Source of the DNA: JANOMH01 sp031422295
GTDB lineage: Bacteria; Pseudomonadota; Alphaproteobacteria; Rhodobacterales; Rhodobacteraceae
Assembly (NCBI GenBank): GCA_031422295.1
Contig: JANOQM010000099.1
Coordinates: 1 to 64,000 of the forward strand
Length of the DNA: 64,000 nt
Reading direction: 5' to 3'
The notes beneath the pieces are model-generated. The model worked only from the letters and a program-made list of their open reading frames with translations, ran no database searches and was not told the DNA's origin. Position numbers and translations under genes: made by a program. This document shows positions 1 through 8,794 of the stretch, piece by piece. The first letter of the stretch is position 1; the number at the start of each line of letters is the position of its first letter.

Positions 1-126
1 AAGGGTGACGGCGGCTTCTGGGCTATTTCGATTCCGCAGCCGCCGCCGCTGATGGTGGCAGCGGTGGTCGCGCAAATGCAAAAAGCCGGGATCAAGAGCC
101 TCGGCTACATCGGCTTCAGCGACGCC
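1..126 (+). pseudogene. Fragment of LivJ-type branched-chain amino acid ABC transporter binding protein
   Basis: Frame 1 of the plus strand opens at the window edge and reads like the middle of a periplasmic Leu/Ile/Val-type binding protein: an IPQPPPLMVAA stretch, then AQMQKAGIKSLGYIGFSDA. Those phrases are typical of this family just before a W/Y-G-D motif. After about position 126 the frame loses family resemblance because it becomes the antisense of the flavoprotein gene ending at 105. The 5' part lies outside the window. What is seen is a gene body cut off in mid-domain; whether this is a real rearrangement or a joining error cannot be settled here. Confidence 0.6.
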
Positions 127-2516
127 TCGGCCCCCACCCGCACCCCCGCCACATCCACCGCCCAGCTTGACCCCAACAGATCGGCCACGCTTTCCCCCAC
201 ACAGGGCACATAGCCCATCCCGATCGCCCCCCCCAGATGGTGCCCATAGGCGCCCGTGGACAGGTGCCCGACGATCTGCCCGTCGCGCAGGATCGGCTCG
301 TTGTGATACAGCAGCGGCTCCGGGTCCAGCAGCCGGAACTGCACCAGCCGCTTGTCCAACCCCTTGTCCTTCTTGGCCAAAACGGCATCGCGGCCAATGA
401 ACTCACTTTTGCCCAAGGCCACAGCAAACCCCAACCCCGCTTCCAGCACATGATCCTCACTCGTAATATCATGCCCGAAATGCCGGAACGCCTTTTCGAT
501 CCGGGCGCAGTCCATCATGTGCATCCCGCAGAGCCGCATCCCCATGGGCTCCCCCACCGCCATGATCTCGCGGAACGCATGGACGGCCATGTCGGCAGAC
601 ACATAAACCTCCCACCCCAATTCGCCCACATAAGACACGCGGTGCACCCGGGCGATGCCCAGCCCCAGTTCAATCTCCTGCGCTGTGCCGAAGGGATTGA
701 CATCGTTGGAAAAATCATTGGGCGACACGGCCAGCATCACCTCCCGCGCGCGTGGCCCCATCACGGCAATCACTGCCTCGGCCGCCGTCGCATCGGTAAT
801 CACCACAAACTCATCGCGCAGATGGCGGCGCAGCCATGTTTCATCGGCAAACCGGGTAATGGCAGGGGTGACCACCAGATAGGCGGTCTCTGACAGGCGG
901 GTCACGGTCACATCCGCCTCGATCCCGCCCGCCTTGTTCAGGAACTGGGTATAGACGATCTTGCCCAACGGCACAGCGACGTCTGCGCCACAGATGCGGT
1001 TCAGGAAAGCCTCGGCATCGCGCCCTTCGACCCGCAGCTTGCCAAACGACGACATGTCATAAGCGCCGACATTGGTCCGCACGGCGGCCAATTCAGCAGC
1101 GACATTGCCGAAAAAGTTCTGCCGTTTCCACGAATACCGATACTCCCGCTCTTGCCCCGGGTTCGCAAACCAATTGGCCCGCTCCCACCCGCCCAATTCG
1201 CCAAACACCGCGCCACGGGCATCGAGTTCGGCATGGAACGGCGTGCGCCTCACGCCGCGTGCGGTGGCCTTCTGGCGATAGGGGAAATGGTCGGCATAGA
1301 GCAGCCCCAATGTCTCGGTCACGCGTTCGTTCAGATAGCGGCGGTTGCGCTGAAACGGTTGCGTCCGCCCGACATTCACATCGCCCAGATCGAACGGCTT
1401 TTCGCCCGTATCCATCCAAGCCGCCAACGCCATGCCAGCCCCGCCAGCGGACTGAATGCCGATAGAGTTGAACCCGGCAGCCACCCAGACATTATCCATC
1501 TCATTAGCGAGCCCCAGATGATAGGCATTGTCGGGGGTAAAGCTTTCCGGCCCATTGAAAAACGTATGAATCCCCGCAGTCGCCAGCATCGGCATGCGGT
1601 TGACGGCGGCGGCAAGGATCGGCTCGAAATGGTCAAAATCCTCGGGCAGTTGGTCAAATTCGAACCCCGCCGGAATGCCACCCATGGCCCATGGCTTGGA
1701 CACAGGTTCAAACGCGCCCAGCATCATCTTGCCCGCATCCTGCTTGTAATAGGCGCATTCATCGGGCACCCGCAGCACGGGAAGCGGGCCCAGCCCGGCA
1801 ATCGGTTCGCTGACAATATAGAAGTGTTCACAGGCCTGTAGCGGCACATTGGTGCCCGCCATCAGCCCCACCTCCCGGCCCCACATACCCGCACAATTGA
1901 CGATCATGTTACAGGCGATGTGGCCCTTGCCCTCGTCAGTTTCCCAATCAACCCCGGTCACCCGGCGGCCCGCACGGGTCACGCCCGTCACGCGGGTCCG
2001 CTCGGCCACCACCGCCCCGCGCATCCGCGCCCCCTTGGCCAAAGCCAGCGCAATCCCGGTCGGATCGCCTTGTCCATCCTTGGCGAGGTAAACGCCGCCC
2101 GTGACCCCATCAAGGTTGACATGCGGGTAGCGATTGCCAATCTCGGCGGAACTGATTTCCTCAACATCCACGCCAAAGGCGCGGGCCATCGCGGCGCTGC
2201 GGGTCAGTTCCTCCAGCCGCTCCATGCTCAGCGCGGCGGTGATCGACCCCACGCGCTTGAACCCGGTGGCGATGCCGGTTTCGGCTTCCAACGACCCATA
2301 TAACTCCTGCGAATATTTCGCCAGTTTCGTCATATTGGCGGTCGCCCGCAGCTGCCCGATCAGCCCGGCGGCGTGCCACGTCGTCCCGCTTGTCAGTTGC
2401 TTGCGCTCCAACAAAACGACATCCTGCCAGCCCAGCTTGGTCAAATGGTAGGCCACGGAACAACCGACAACGCCGCCGCCAATAATCACAACGCGGGCCT
2501 TGGATGGTAATGTCAT
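105..2516 (-). CDS. FAD-dependent dimethylglycine/sarcosine dehydrogenase-like protein with C-terminal GcvT domain
   Basis: An 803-residue protein. The N-terminal FAD-binding motif GGGVVG is at residues 13-18, and TTWHAAG follows with His48. In rat DMGDH the His of this motif carries covalent FAD. The second half (from about residue 400) has the WERANWFA signature, then the aminomethyltransferase/GcvT folate-binding fold. The family oxidatively demethylates dimethylglycine or sarcosine and passes the one-carbon unit to tetrahydrofolate; the exact substrate cannot be read from sequence. It is the last gene of a minus-strand cluster, 9 bp after the homocysteine methyltransferase gene. The protein stops after ASLKPM, whereas relatives, including the paralogue at 3492-5930, continue about ten more residues (a PLxDxxxERLR-like end). 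The stop codon lies in sequence shared with a LivJ-like fragment on the other strand. Confidence 0.9.
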   Translation of the reverse strand: MTLPSKARVVIIGGGVVGCSVAYHLTKLGWQDVVLLERKQLTSGTTWHAAGLIGQLRATANMTKLAKYSQELYGSLEAETGIATGFKRVGSITAALSMERLEELTRSAAMARAFGVDVEEISSAEIGNRYPHVNLDGVTGGVYLAKDGQGDPTGIALALAKGARMRGAVVAERTRVTGVTRAGRRVTGVDWETDEGKGHIACNMIVNCAGMWGREVGLMAGTNVPLQACEHFYIVSEPIAGLGPLPVLRVPDECAYYKQDAGKMMLGAFEPVSKPWAMGGIPAGFEFDQLPEDFDHFEPILAAAVNRMPMLATAGIHTFFNGPESFTPDNAYHLGLANEMDNVWVAAGFNSIGIQSAGGAGMALAAWMDTGEKPFDLGDVNVGRTQPFQRNRRYLNERVTETLGLLYADHFPYRQKATARGVRRTPFHAELDARGAVFGELGGWERANWFANPGQEREYRYSWKRQNFFGNVAAELAAVRTNVGAYDMSSFGKLRVEGRDAEAFLNRICGADVAVPLGKIVYTQFLNKAGGIEADVTVTRLSETAYLVVTPAITRFADETWLRRHLRDEFVVITDATAAEAVIAVMGPRAREVMLAVSPNDFSNDVNPFGTAQEIELGLGIARVHRVSYVGELGWEVYVSADMAVHAFREIMAVGEPMGMRLCGMHMMDCARIEKAFRHFGHDITSEDHVLEAGLGFAVALGKSEFIGRDAVLAKKDKGLDKRLVQFRLLDPEPLLYHNEPILRDGQIVGHLSTGAYGHHLGGAIGMGYVPCVGESVADLLGSSWAVDVAGVRVGAEASLKPM

Positions 2517-2525
2517 ATTGATCCC

Positions 2526-3416
2526 TCAGACAATGCGGTGACCAGCGGCAGTCAGCACGCGGGCGAGTGCGGTGATATGGGCGGGGCCAACTTCGCAGCA
2601 ACCGCCGACAATCGTGGCCCCTTGGGCAACCCAGCCCAGCGCATATTTGGCATAAATATCAGGGGTCAGGTCGCGCCGCGCACTCAGCGCATCGACCGTG
2701 GGCTTATCCTTTAGAAAATCCGCCGTAATCTGGGTGAACCCATTGGCATAGGCCCCAAACGGCTTGCCCGCCGGTTTCAAAGCGTCCAATGCCGCTGCCA
2801 TCGCCTCGGGTGCCGAACAATTGGCCAGCAACGCCTGCGCCCCCGCGCCAATCGCACAAACATCGGCCACCGCCTCGCCCGACCGCAGCTTTGACCCATA
2901 CCGGTCATCCACCGTGACCGACAGCCAGACTGGCACACCCACGCTCAACGCCCCCTCCATCACCGCGCGGGCATGGGCGAGCGAGGCCACCGTTTCGCAG
3001 ATGATCAAATCCACATGCGGCGCAATTTCGCGCGCCACTTCGGCATATTTCGCCACAGCCTCGGCATGGGGCGGATGCACGTCGGGGCGGTAACTTGCCA
3101 CCAAGGGCCCGATTGACCCGGCAATCCGGCCATGTCCCGCAGCCAGCCGGGCGGCCTTGGCCTCGGCCAAAGCCGCCTCATGCAACGCATGAAACCGCCC
3201 ATCCAGGCCCGCGTTCAGCAATCGGTCATGATGAATGCAATAGGTGTTGGTCGTGGCCACAGTGGCCCCTGCGGCGAAATAATCGCCGTGCACCGCCTGC
3301 ACCATGCCAGGATGATCCATCATCACTTGGGTCGACCACAGCGGAGTGGGCCGGTCGCCCGCGCGGTGGATCAACTCCTGCCCCATGCCGCCATCCAGCA
3401 AGATAATTTCAGCCAC
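2526..3416 (-). CDS. Homocysteine S-methyltransferase family protein (betaine-homocysteine methyltransferase-like)
   Basis: A 296-residue single-domain protein. It starts with the family signature LLDGGMGQEL and has the zinc-binding cysteines expected for this fold: one in ANCSAPEAM near residue 200 and a pair in GGCCEVGP near residue 275. The family transfers a methyl group to homocysteine from S-methylmethionine or betaine-type donors. It sits between two dimethylglycine/sarcosine-dehydrogenase-like genes. I therefore infer a betaine-type donor, which would produce dimethylglycine for the neighbouring enzymes. It is transcribed with them on the minus strand. Confidence 0.88.
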   Translation of the reverse strand: MAEIILLDGGMGQELIHRAGDRPTPLWSTQVMMDHPGMVQAVHGDYFAAGATVATTNTYCIHHDRLLNAGLDGRFHALHEAALAEAKAARLAAGHGRIAGSIGPLVASYRPDVHPPHAEAVAKYAEVAREIAPHVDLIICETVASLAHARAVMEGALSVGVPVWLSVTVDDRYGSKLRSGEAVADVCAIGAGAQALLANCSAPEAMAAALDALKPAGKPFGAYANGFTQITADFLKDKPTVDALSARRDLTPDIYAKYALGWVAQGATIVGGCCEVGPAHITALARVLTAAGHRIV

Positions 3417-3446
3417 AGCACGCTTCCTTGTATTTCTTTGGTTTGC

Positions 3447-3484
3447 AAATATCCTCGGGGGGTTTGGGGGGCAGACAGCCCCCC
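3447..3484 (-). terminator. GC-rich hairpin after the second DMGDH-like gene
   Basis: GGGGGGC at 3466-3472 pairs with GCCCCCC at 3478-3484 around a 5-nt loop. Read on the minus strand, an ATATTT run follows at 3447-3452, but about 13 bases separate it from the stem, so it is not a textbook intrinsic terminator. It lies just after the stop of the gene ending at 3492. It could be an attenuator between that gene and the methyltransferase, or a dispersed intergenic element. Confidence 0.4.
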
Positions 3485-3491
3485 ATCGGCG

Positions 3492-5930
3492 TCAAGCGCG
3501 CAAACGTTCGTTCCTTGCATCCCAAAGCGGCTGATCCGGCTGCACAGTCGCCAAAAACCGCGTCCCAAATATTTCGACCTCAACCTTACCCCCCGGCACA
3601 CACAAATCCGGGCGCAGCATGCCCAGCGCCACCGATTGACCGATGCGATACCCCCAGGCCCCGCTTGTCACCTCACCCACGATCACCCCATCCTGCCAGA
3701 TCATCGACATATAAGGCGCATCCGCCGCCCCCGGCGCATCCAGCGTCAGGGTGACAAAGCGCTTTTTCACCCCCGCCTGCTTTTCAGCCAGCATCGCCGT
3801 CTTGCCGGTAAAGCCCTTGGTCCAGTCGATGAACCGGTCCAATCCGCCCTCCAACAGGGAGTAGTCCGACGACAAATCACTCTTCCACGCGCGATAGCCT
3901 TTTTCCACCCGCAAGGAATTCAGTGCCCACATGCCAAACGGCACCGCCCCGGCGCCAGTCATAGCATCCCAAATAGCCAAGGCATCGGCATTGGCGCAAT
4001 GCACCTCCCACCCCAGCTCACCCGCGAACGACACGCGCAGCAGTCCGACGGCACAGCCTGCAACTTTGGCCTCTTGCACCGACAACCACGGCAGGGTCAG
4101 ATCGGCATCGGTCAGCGGCCCCAGAACCGCGCGGGCCAGCGGGCCGGTGACCAGCAGGCACTCCACGTCGGCCGAATGGTCTGTCACCGTCACACCCTCG
4201 GGCACCCCCCGCCGCAGATGTTCGCCATCATGCCATTGCGCCACGGATGCGGTAATCAGCCCCACCTTGTCCGGCCCATGGTTCATCACCGACATCTCGG
4301 TCACAATCCGGCCCCGGTCATCGGGAAAATAGGCAAGGCCCACCCGGCCCTCGCGCGGCAGGCGCGATGCGGTCAACCCGTCGACATAGTCCCGCGCGCC
4401 CGGCCCCTGCACCATCAGCCGGGTAAAGCCGGATATGGCCAGCACGCCGCAGCCATCGCGCACCGCCTCACACTCCGCCTGAATCCGTGCCGCCCAAGGC
4501 CCAGCCCGGTCCCATGTCTGGGTGCTGGCCTCGGACAAGTCGTCGCCCGTTTTCGCAAACCAATTCGCCCGCTCCCAGCCATTGTACGCGCCAAACACCG
4601 CGCCCGCCGCCTGCAACCGGGGGTGTAATGGCGACAAGCGGCGATCCGCCCCCGCAGGCCACCGATGCCACGGAAAATGTATCGCATATTCATGGCCATA
4701 GGTTTCAACCGCCTTGGCCTCGCAATAGGCTGCATCGGTGTAATCGGTGAACCGGCGGGGGTCACAAGACCACATATCCCATTCGGTTTGGCCCTTGGTG
4801 ACCCATTCCGCCAGCACCTTGCCCGCCCCGCCCGCCTGGGTAATGCCAAAGGTGAACACACAGGCCTCGTAGGCATTCTTCACCCCCGGCATCGGGCCAA
4901 TCAGGGGCAGACCGTCAGGGGTATAGGGGATGGGTCCGTTGATCACCTTGCCCACCCCGGCCTTGGCCAGAATCGGCACCCGGGCCATCGCATCCTCCAT
5001 ATACCATTCGAGGCGGTCCAGATCGTCGGGATACAGCTGGAAACTGAAATCTTCGGGCATCGGGTCAGTTGGGGTAACCCAATGGGCCTTGCAGTTGCGC
5101 TCGTACGGACCCAGGTTCAGACCATATTTTTCCTGCCGCAGGTAATAGGAACTGTCGACATCGCGCAGCAGCGGCAGCTTGCCGTTGGCATGGGTCCATT
5201 CCTCAAGCTCCGGGATCGGTTCGGTCAGGAAATACTGGTGGCTCATCACCGTCATCGGCACCGTGCGGCCACCATAGGGCTTGAACCATTCGCCGACCTT
5301 TTGGGCATAATACCCAGCAGCATTCACCACCTTTTCACAGGCAATATCGCCCTTGTCGGTATGTACAATCCAGCCATCCGCAGTCTGAGTCACCCCCGTC
5401 GCAGGCGTAAAGCGCAGGATCTGCGCCCCCATCTGCCGCGCCCCTTTAGCCAAGGCTTGAGTCAACTGCGCCGGATCAATATCGCCATCATCCGGGTCAT
5501 ACAAAGCCCCCGCCAGATCATGTGTTTCCAGAAACGGATAGCGGGATTTCAGGTCAGCGACCTGCATCATCTCCAGCGCCATGCCCTGTGACCGGCCCAT
5601 GCCGCGGGCGCGTTCAAATTCCTGCATCCGCTGCTTGGAATGGCCCAGCCGGATCGATCCAGTGACGTGGTAATTCATCGGATAGTCCACCTCGGCGGCC
5701 AACCGGCGATACAGCGACAGCGAATAGCGCTGCATGTTCATCACAGCCCAGGACGTGCTGAAGGACGGACAGTTCCCCGCCGCATGCCAGGTTGACCCGG
5801 CGGTCAGCTCGTTCTTCTCCAGCAAGACACAATCGGTCCACCCAGCCTTGGCCAGATGATACAGGCAGGACACACCCACCGCGCCGCCACCGATAATGAC
5901 CACGCGGGCATTGGTTGGAAAATCGCTCAT
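3492..5930 (-). CDS. FAD-dependent dimethylglycine/sarcosine dehydrogenase-like protein with GcvT domain, second copy
   Basis: An 812-residue paralogue of the flavoprotein at 105-2516. GGGAVG is at residues 14-19 and STWHAAG carries the presumed flavin-linking His49. The middle has the NGWERANWFA signature and the C-terminal half is a GcvT-like folate domain ending LWDARNERLRA, so this copy has a full C-terminus. The two copies differ substantially (for example SFSTSWAVMNM here against LIGQLRATANM there), so they probably act on different N-methyl substrates such as dimethylglycine and sarcosine. The gene begins 28 bp after an XRE-cupin regulator on the same strand. The product should be cytoplasmic; no signal peptide is visible. 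Confidence 0.9.
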   Translation of the reverse strand: MSDFPTNARVVIIGGGAVGVSCLYHLAKAGWTDCVLLEKNELTAGSTWHAAGNCPSFSTSWAVMNMQRYSLSLYRRLAAEVDYPMNYHVTGSIRLGHSKQRMQEFERARGMGRSQGMALEMMQVADLKSRYPFLETHDLAGALYDPDDGDIDPAQLTQALAKGARQMGAQILRFTPATGVTQTADGWIVHTDKGDIACEKVVNAAGYYAQKVGEWFKPYGGRTVPMTVMSHQYFLTEPIPELEEWTHANGKLPLLRDVDSSYYLRQEKYGLNLGPYERNCKAHWVTPTDPMPEDFSFQLYPDDLDRLEWYMEDAMARVPILAKAGVGKVINGPIPYTPDGLPLIGPMPGVKNAYEACVFTFGITQAGGAGKVLAEWVTKGQTEWDMWSCDPRRFTDYTDAAYCEAKAVETYGHEYAIHFPWHRWPAGADRRLSPLHPRLQAAGAVFGAYNGWERANWFAKTGDDLSEASTQTWDRAGPWAARIQAECEAVRDGCGVLAISGFTRLMVQGPGARDYVDGLTASRLPREGRVGLAYFPDDRGRIVTEMSVMNHGPDKVGLITASVAQWHDGEHLRRGVPEGVTVTDHSADVECLLVTGPLARAVLGPLTDADLTLPWLSVQEAKVAGCAVGLLRVSFAGELGWEVHCANADALAIWDAMTGAGAVPFGMWALNSLRVEKGYRAWKSDLSSDYSLLEGGLDRFIDWTKGFTGKTAMLAEKQAGVKKRFVTLTLDAPGAADAPYMSMIWQDGVIVGEVTSGAWGYRIGQSVALGMLRPDLCVPGGKVEVEIFGTRFLATVQPDQPLWDARNERLRA

Positions 5931-5958
5931 TTTGTTGGGCCTTGGTTCATCACTTCCC

Positions 5959-6528
5959 TCAATATATCGGCGGCGCGATCACCCAGATCGCCACGCAAGG
6001 TTCAGCATGCGGATTGGTCCAGCGGAACGGCTCGCCCCGGATGCGAAAGCTGTCGCCTGCGGCCAACTGAAACGTTCGGCCATCGACCCATAAGTCCAGC
6101 CGGCCGCTGACGATATACCCCACCTCTTGGGTCGGGCGCGTTACGGGATCGGCAATCTGCGAACGCGGCTCAAACGTCGAATGCACCATTTCAAACGCAT
6201 CGGTCAGGTCCGGTGACAGCAGCTCTTCGACCAACCCCGCCTCGCGTGACCCGATCGGGCGACGGGCGGTCTTGCGCACGATAAAGCCTTGCTCATCGGG
6301 GGTCGAAACCGCGCGAAACAGGCTGGAAACTGACACATCGAGGGCGCCCGCAATGTGGCGCAGGTCGGTGATCGACGGCACCGAAATATCGCGCTCGACC
6401 TGCGACAACCAGCCGACCGACCGGCCCAATACCTCGGCCAATCCGGTCAGGGTCAGCCCCCGCGCCCGGCGCAAGGCGCGTAGATCAGCCCCAAGGGTGC
6501 GGGTATCAGGGGGAAGGTCGTGCAGCAT
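5959..6528 (-). CDS. XRE-family transcriptional regulator with C-terminal cupin domain
   Basis: 189 residues. An N-terminal helix-turn-helix (about residues 12-65: LRALRRARGLTLTGLAEVLG, then WLSQVERDISVPSITDLRHIA) is followed by a small beta-barrel cupin (about 110-185, with EVGYIVSGRLDLW and GDSFRIRGEPFRW). Regulators of this architecture sense small metabolites and often control amino-acid or amine catabolism. It is the first gene of the methyl-group cluster, 28 bp upstream of the second DMGDH-like gene. It is therefore the likely local regulator, possibly of glycine betaine or sarcosine use; the ligand is inferred from context only. Confidence 0.88.
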   Translation of the reverse strand: MLHDLPPDTRTLGADLRALRRARGLTLTGLAEVLGRSVGWLSQVERDISVPSITDLRHIAGALDVSVSSLFRAVSTPDEQGFIVRKTARRPIGSREAGLVEELLSPDLTDAFEMVHSTFEPRSQIADPVTRPTQEVGYIVSGRLDLWVDGRTFQLAAGDSFRIRGEPFRWTNPHAEPCVAIWVIAPPIY

Positions 6529-6604
6529 GGCTTTACTATGAAAATTCAGATCAGAATTTCACCATGCCATGACCCGGTGAAAAAACCAACACTAATTTCA
6601 TGAT

Positions 6605-6640
6605 TTTCGGAGTTGCGAAAATACCTCCGCGCGGAGCGCA
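6605..6640 (-). terminator. Short-palindrome terminator of msrC, copy 1 of a repeated intergenic element
   Basis: Read on the minus strand, the palindrome CTCCGCGCGGAG (6625-6636) begins four bases after the msrC stop and is followed directly by GTATTTT. Nearly the same 32-bp block (TTTCGGAGTTG, two variable bases, then AAAATACCTCCG) recurs in the opposite orientation at 28081-28112. That copy is also at the 3' end of a gene. Confidence 0.6.
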
Positions 6641-7096
6641 TCAAAGTTCTGAAAACACCGCCGCCAAAATCGCCGTCAACGCGCGGGCATCGACCTGATC
6701 AAACGCATCCACCTGATCGCTATCGATATCAAACACCCCCAGCAACGCCCCCGCCTTGGACCATACCGGCAGCACAATTTCGGACCGCGTTGAACTGGAA
6801 CAGGCGATATGCCCGACAAAGGCCGCGACATCCGGCACCAGTTGCACTTGGCCCGTCCGCGCCGCAGCACCACAAACACCGCGCGAAAACGGGATCACCA
6901 GACAGCCATGCCCACCCTGATACGGCCCGATTTTCAGCAATTCCGGCCCCACCAGCCGGTAAAACCCGGTCCAGTCAAAGCGGTCATCGGCGTGATGCAC
7001 TTCGCAGGCCACCGTGGCCATCAGCGCCACCACATCGTCCTCGCCCGTCGTCAGGGCGGCAATGGTCTGGGCAAGCACCCGGTAGTCAACTTTCAT
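6641..7096 (-). CDS. msrC: Free methionine-(R)-sulfoxide reductase, GAF-domain type
   Basis: A 151-residue single GAF domain that reduces free methionine-R-sulfoxide in the cytoplasm. The three cysteines used by fRMsr enzymes are present: HGCLVIPF, GVCGAA and IACSSSTRSE. The ending SEIVLPV...GVFDIDSD is also typical. The start is set at 7096 (MKVDYRVLAQ) because a GGAA ribosome-binding site sits just upstream and the length fits the family. The same frame is open far upstream, but that part is antisense to the gamma-glutamyltransferase gene. It is divergent from that gene. Its neighbour on the left is a regulator, and it may be involved in methionine repair beside a methionine-forming methyltransferase. 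Confidence 0.9.
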   Translation of the reverse strand: MKVDYRVLAQTIAALTTGEDDVVALMATVACEVHHADDRFDWTGFYRLVGPELLKIGPYQGGHGCLVIPFSRGVCGAAARTGQVQLVPDVAAFVGHIACSSSTRSEIVLPVWSKAGALLGVFDIDSDQVDAFDQVDARALTAILAAVFSEL

Positions 7097-7210
7097 CGCG
7101 TTCCATTTCTGATTTTCAGCAGTGTAACGCGCGGCCCCGACCCAAGCCAAGCCCCGCCTTGCATCCCCGCTATGCTTGGCTAATCTGCCCCCCAAACCCG
7201 GGGGCCAGAC

Positions 7211-8788
7211 ATGCGCGATTTTCAACTGAATGGCCGGTCGCCGGTTTATGTTAGCAATGGCATGAGCGCCACGTCCCATCCGCTGGCCGCCAAAGTCGCC
7301 GTCCAGATACTTGAATCCGGCGGCAATGCCGTCGATGCGGCCATTGCCGGTGCCATCCTGTTGGGTATTTGCGAACCGCAAATGACTGGGATCGGCGGCG
7401 ATTGCTTTGTGCTGTTGTCGCCACCCGGCACGGATCAGATCATTGGGCTGAACGGATCGGGCCGCGCGCCCGCCGGGCTGGACGCCGCCAAAATCCGCGA
7501 CGCAGGCCACCAAACACTGCCCCTGCGCGGGATCGAATCCGTCACCTTGCCCGGCGCGATGGATGCGTTCTGCCGGCTGTCGCAGGACTGGGGATGCATC
7601 GGTCTTGCCGCCACATTGGCCCCCGCGATCCGCTATGCCGAAGACGGCGTGCCGGTGGCCCCGCGCGTCGCCGCTGACTGGGCCGCAGACGCAGCTATCC
7701 TGACCGGGGCCGCGCGGGATCATTACCTTATCAGCGGCCAGGCGCCCCGGTTGGGTCAGGTGTTCCGTGCCCCCGGTCAGGCGCAGGTCTTGCGCCACGT
7801 CGCCGCCCAAGGCCGCGCCGGGTTTTACGAAGGCGCGGTTGCGGCCGATATGCTGGCCGCCCTGACTGCCGCCGGCGGCAGCCACACCGCCGATGATCTG
7901 GCAGCCACGGCCTGCACCTATACCGACCCGGTCAGCGGGGCCTATCGCGGGCTGGAGCTGGCCGAACATCCGCCCAACGGCCAAGGGGCCACCGCCATTC
8001 TGCTGCTCAATATTCTGGCACATTTCGATATCGCTGCCCTTGACCCGCAGGGCGCACAGCGGGCACATCTTGAGGCCGAGGCGGCGAAACTGGCACATGA
8101 CGCCCGCAACCGGTTCATTGCCGATGCCGGGCATACCACGCGGCTGGACCACATGCTTTCGCCCGAAACCGCGTCCCGTCTGGCCGCATTGATCGACCCG
8201 CGCCGGGCCATGCCCGCAGCCTTGCCGGGGGCCGAAGCGGTGCATAAGGATACGGTCTATATCACCGTGGTTGACCGTGACCGGATGGCCGTATCGCTGA
8301 TCTATTCGACCTATTTGGCATTCGGATCGGGAATAGCGTCGGACAGGTTCGGCATTCTGTTCCAAAACCGGGGCGCTGGATTTACCTTGACAGAAGGCCA
8401 TCCAAACGAGGCCGCCGGGGGTAAACGTCCGATGCACACGATCATTCCGGGGATGCTGAAACAGGATGGGCGGGTGCTGGCCCCGTTCGGGGTGATGGGC
8501 GGGGGGTATCAGCCGACAGGTCATGCCCGGTTCACCTCGAATCTCGCGGATTTCGGCATGGATGTGCAGGCCGCCATCGACGCGCCGCGCAGCTTTGCCG
8601 AAGGGGCCGGGATCGCCATGGAACGGGGCTATGCGCCCGGCGTCCGGCAGACCCTGGCTGATATGGGTCATCAGGTCAGCACTCCCGACCGGCCATTGGG
8701 CGGGGCGCAGGCAATCTTTATTGGCGCGGACGGGGTCCTTGTCGGCGGATCAGACCCGCGCAAAGACGGCTGCGCCTTGGGGTATTGA
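7211..8788 (+). CDS. Gamma-glutamyltransferase family protein
   Basis: 525 residues resembling the Ntn-hydrolase gamma-glutamyltranspeptidase/acylase family. The N-terminal half has the family phrases ATSHPLAA, ILESGGNAVDAAIA and MTGIGGDCF. The second half starts near residue 355 with KDTVYITVVDRD, where the Thr would be the autoprocessing nucleophile, and ends with the GGAQAIF and SDPRKDGCALGY motifs. No convincing signal peptide is seen, so this may be a cytoplasmic family member acting on a gamma-glutamyl or acyl amide compound rather than periplasmic glutathione. The opgC-like gene follows 6 bp later, suggesting co-transcription. Confidence 0.88.
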   Translation: MRDFQLNGRSPVYVSNGMSATSHPLAAKVAVQILESGGNAVDAAIAGAILLGICEPQMTGIGGDCFVLLSPPGTDQIIGLNGSGRAPAGLDAAKIRDAGHQTLPLRGIESVTLPGAMDAFCRLSQDWGCIGLAATLAPAIRYAEDGVPVAPRVAADWAADAAILTGAARDHYLISGQAPRLGQVFRAPGQAQVLRHVAAQGRAGFYEGAVAADMLAALTAAGGSHTADDLAATACTYTDPVSGAYRGLELAEHPPNGQGATAILLLNILAHFDIAALDPQGAQRAHLEAEAAKLAHDARNRFIADAGHTTRLDHMLSPETASRLAALIDPRRAMPAALPGAEAVHKDTVYITVVDRDRMAVSLIYSTYLAFGSGIASDRFGILFQNRGAGFTLTEGHPNEAAGGKRPMHTIIPGMLKQDGRVLAPFGVMGGGYQPTGHARFTSNLADFGMDVQAAIDAPRSFAEGAGIAMERGYAPGVRQTLADMGHQVSTPDRPLGGAQAIFIGADGVLVGGSDPRKDGCALGY

Positions 8789-8794
8789 CGACCA

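Noticed and set aside
3132..4628. A 498-residue plus-strand frame opposite the second DMGDH gene
   Set aside because: Composition dominated by His, Pro, Arg and Gln with no motif. It is antisense to a well-supported flavoprotein gene in high-GC DNA.
6641..8671. A 676-residue minus-strand frame covering msrC and most of the gamma-glutamyltransferase gene
   Set aside because: Only the last 151 residues match a protein family. The rest is antisense to a clear gamma-glutamyltransferase and has a His/Pro/Gly/Arg-rich shadow composition.
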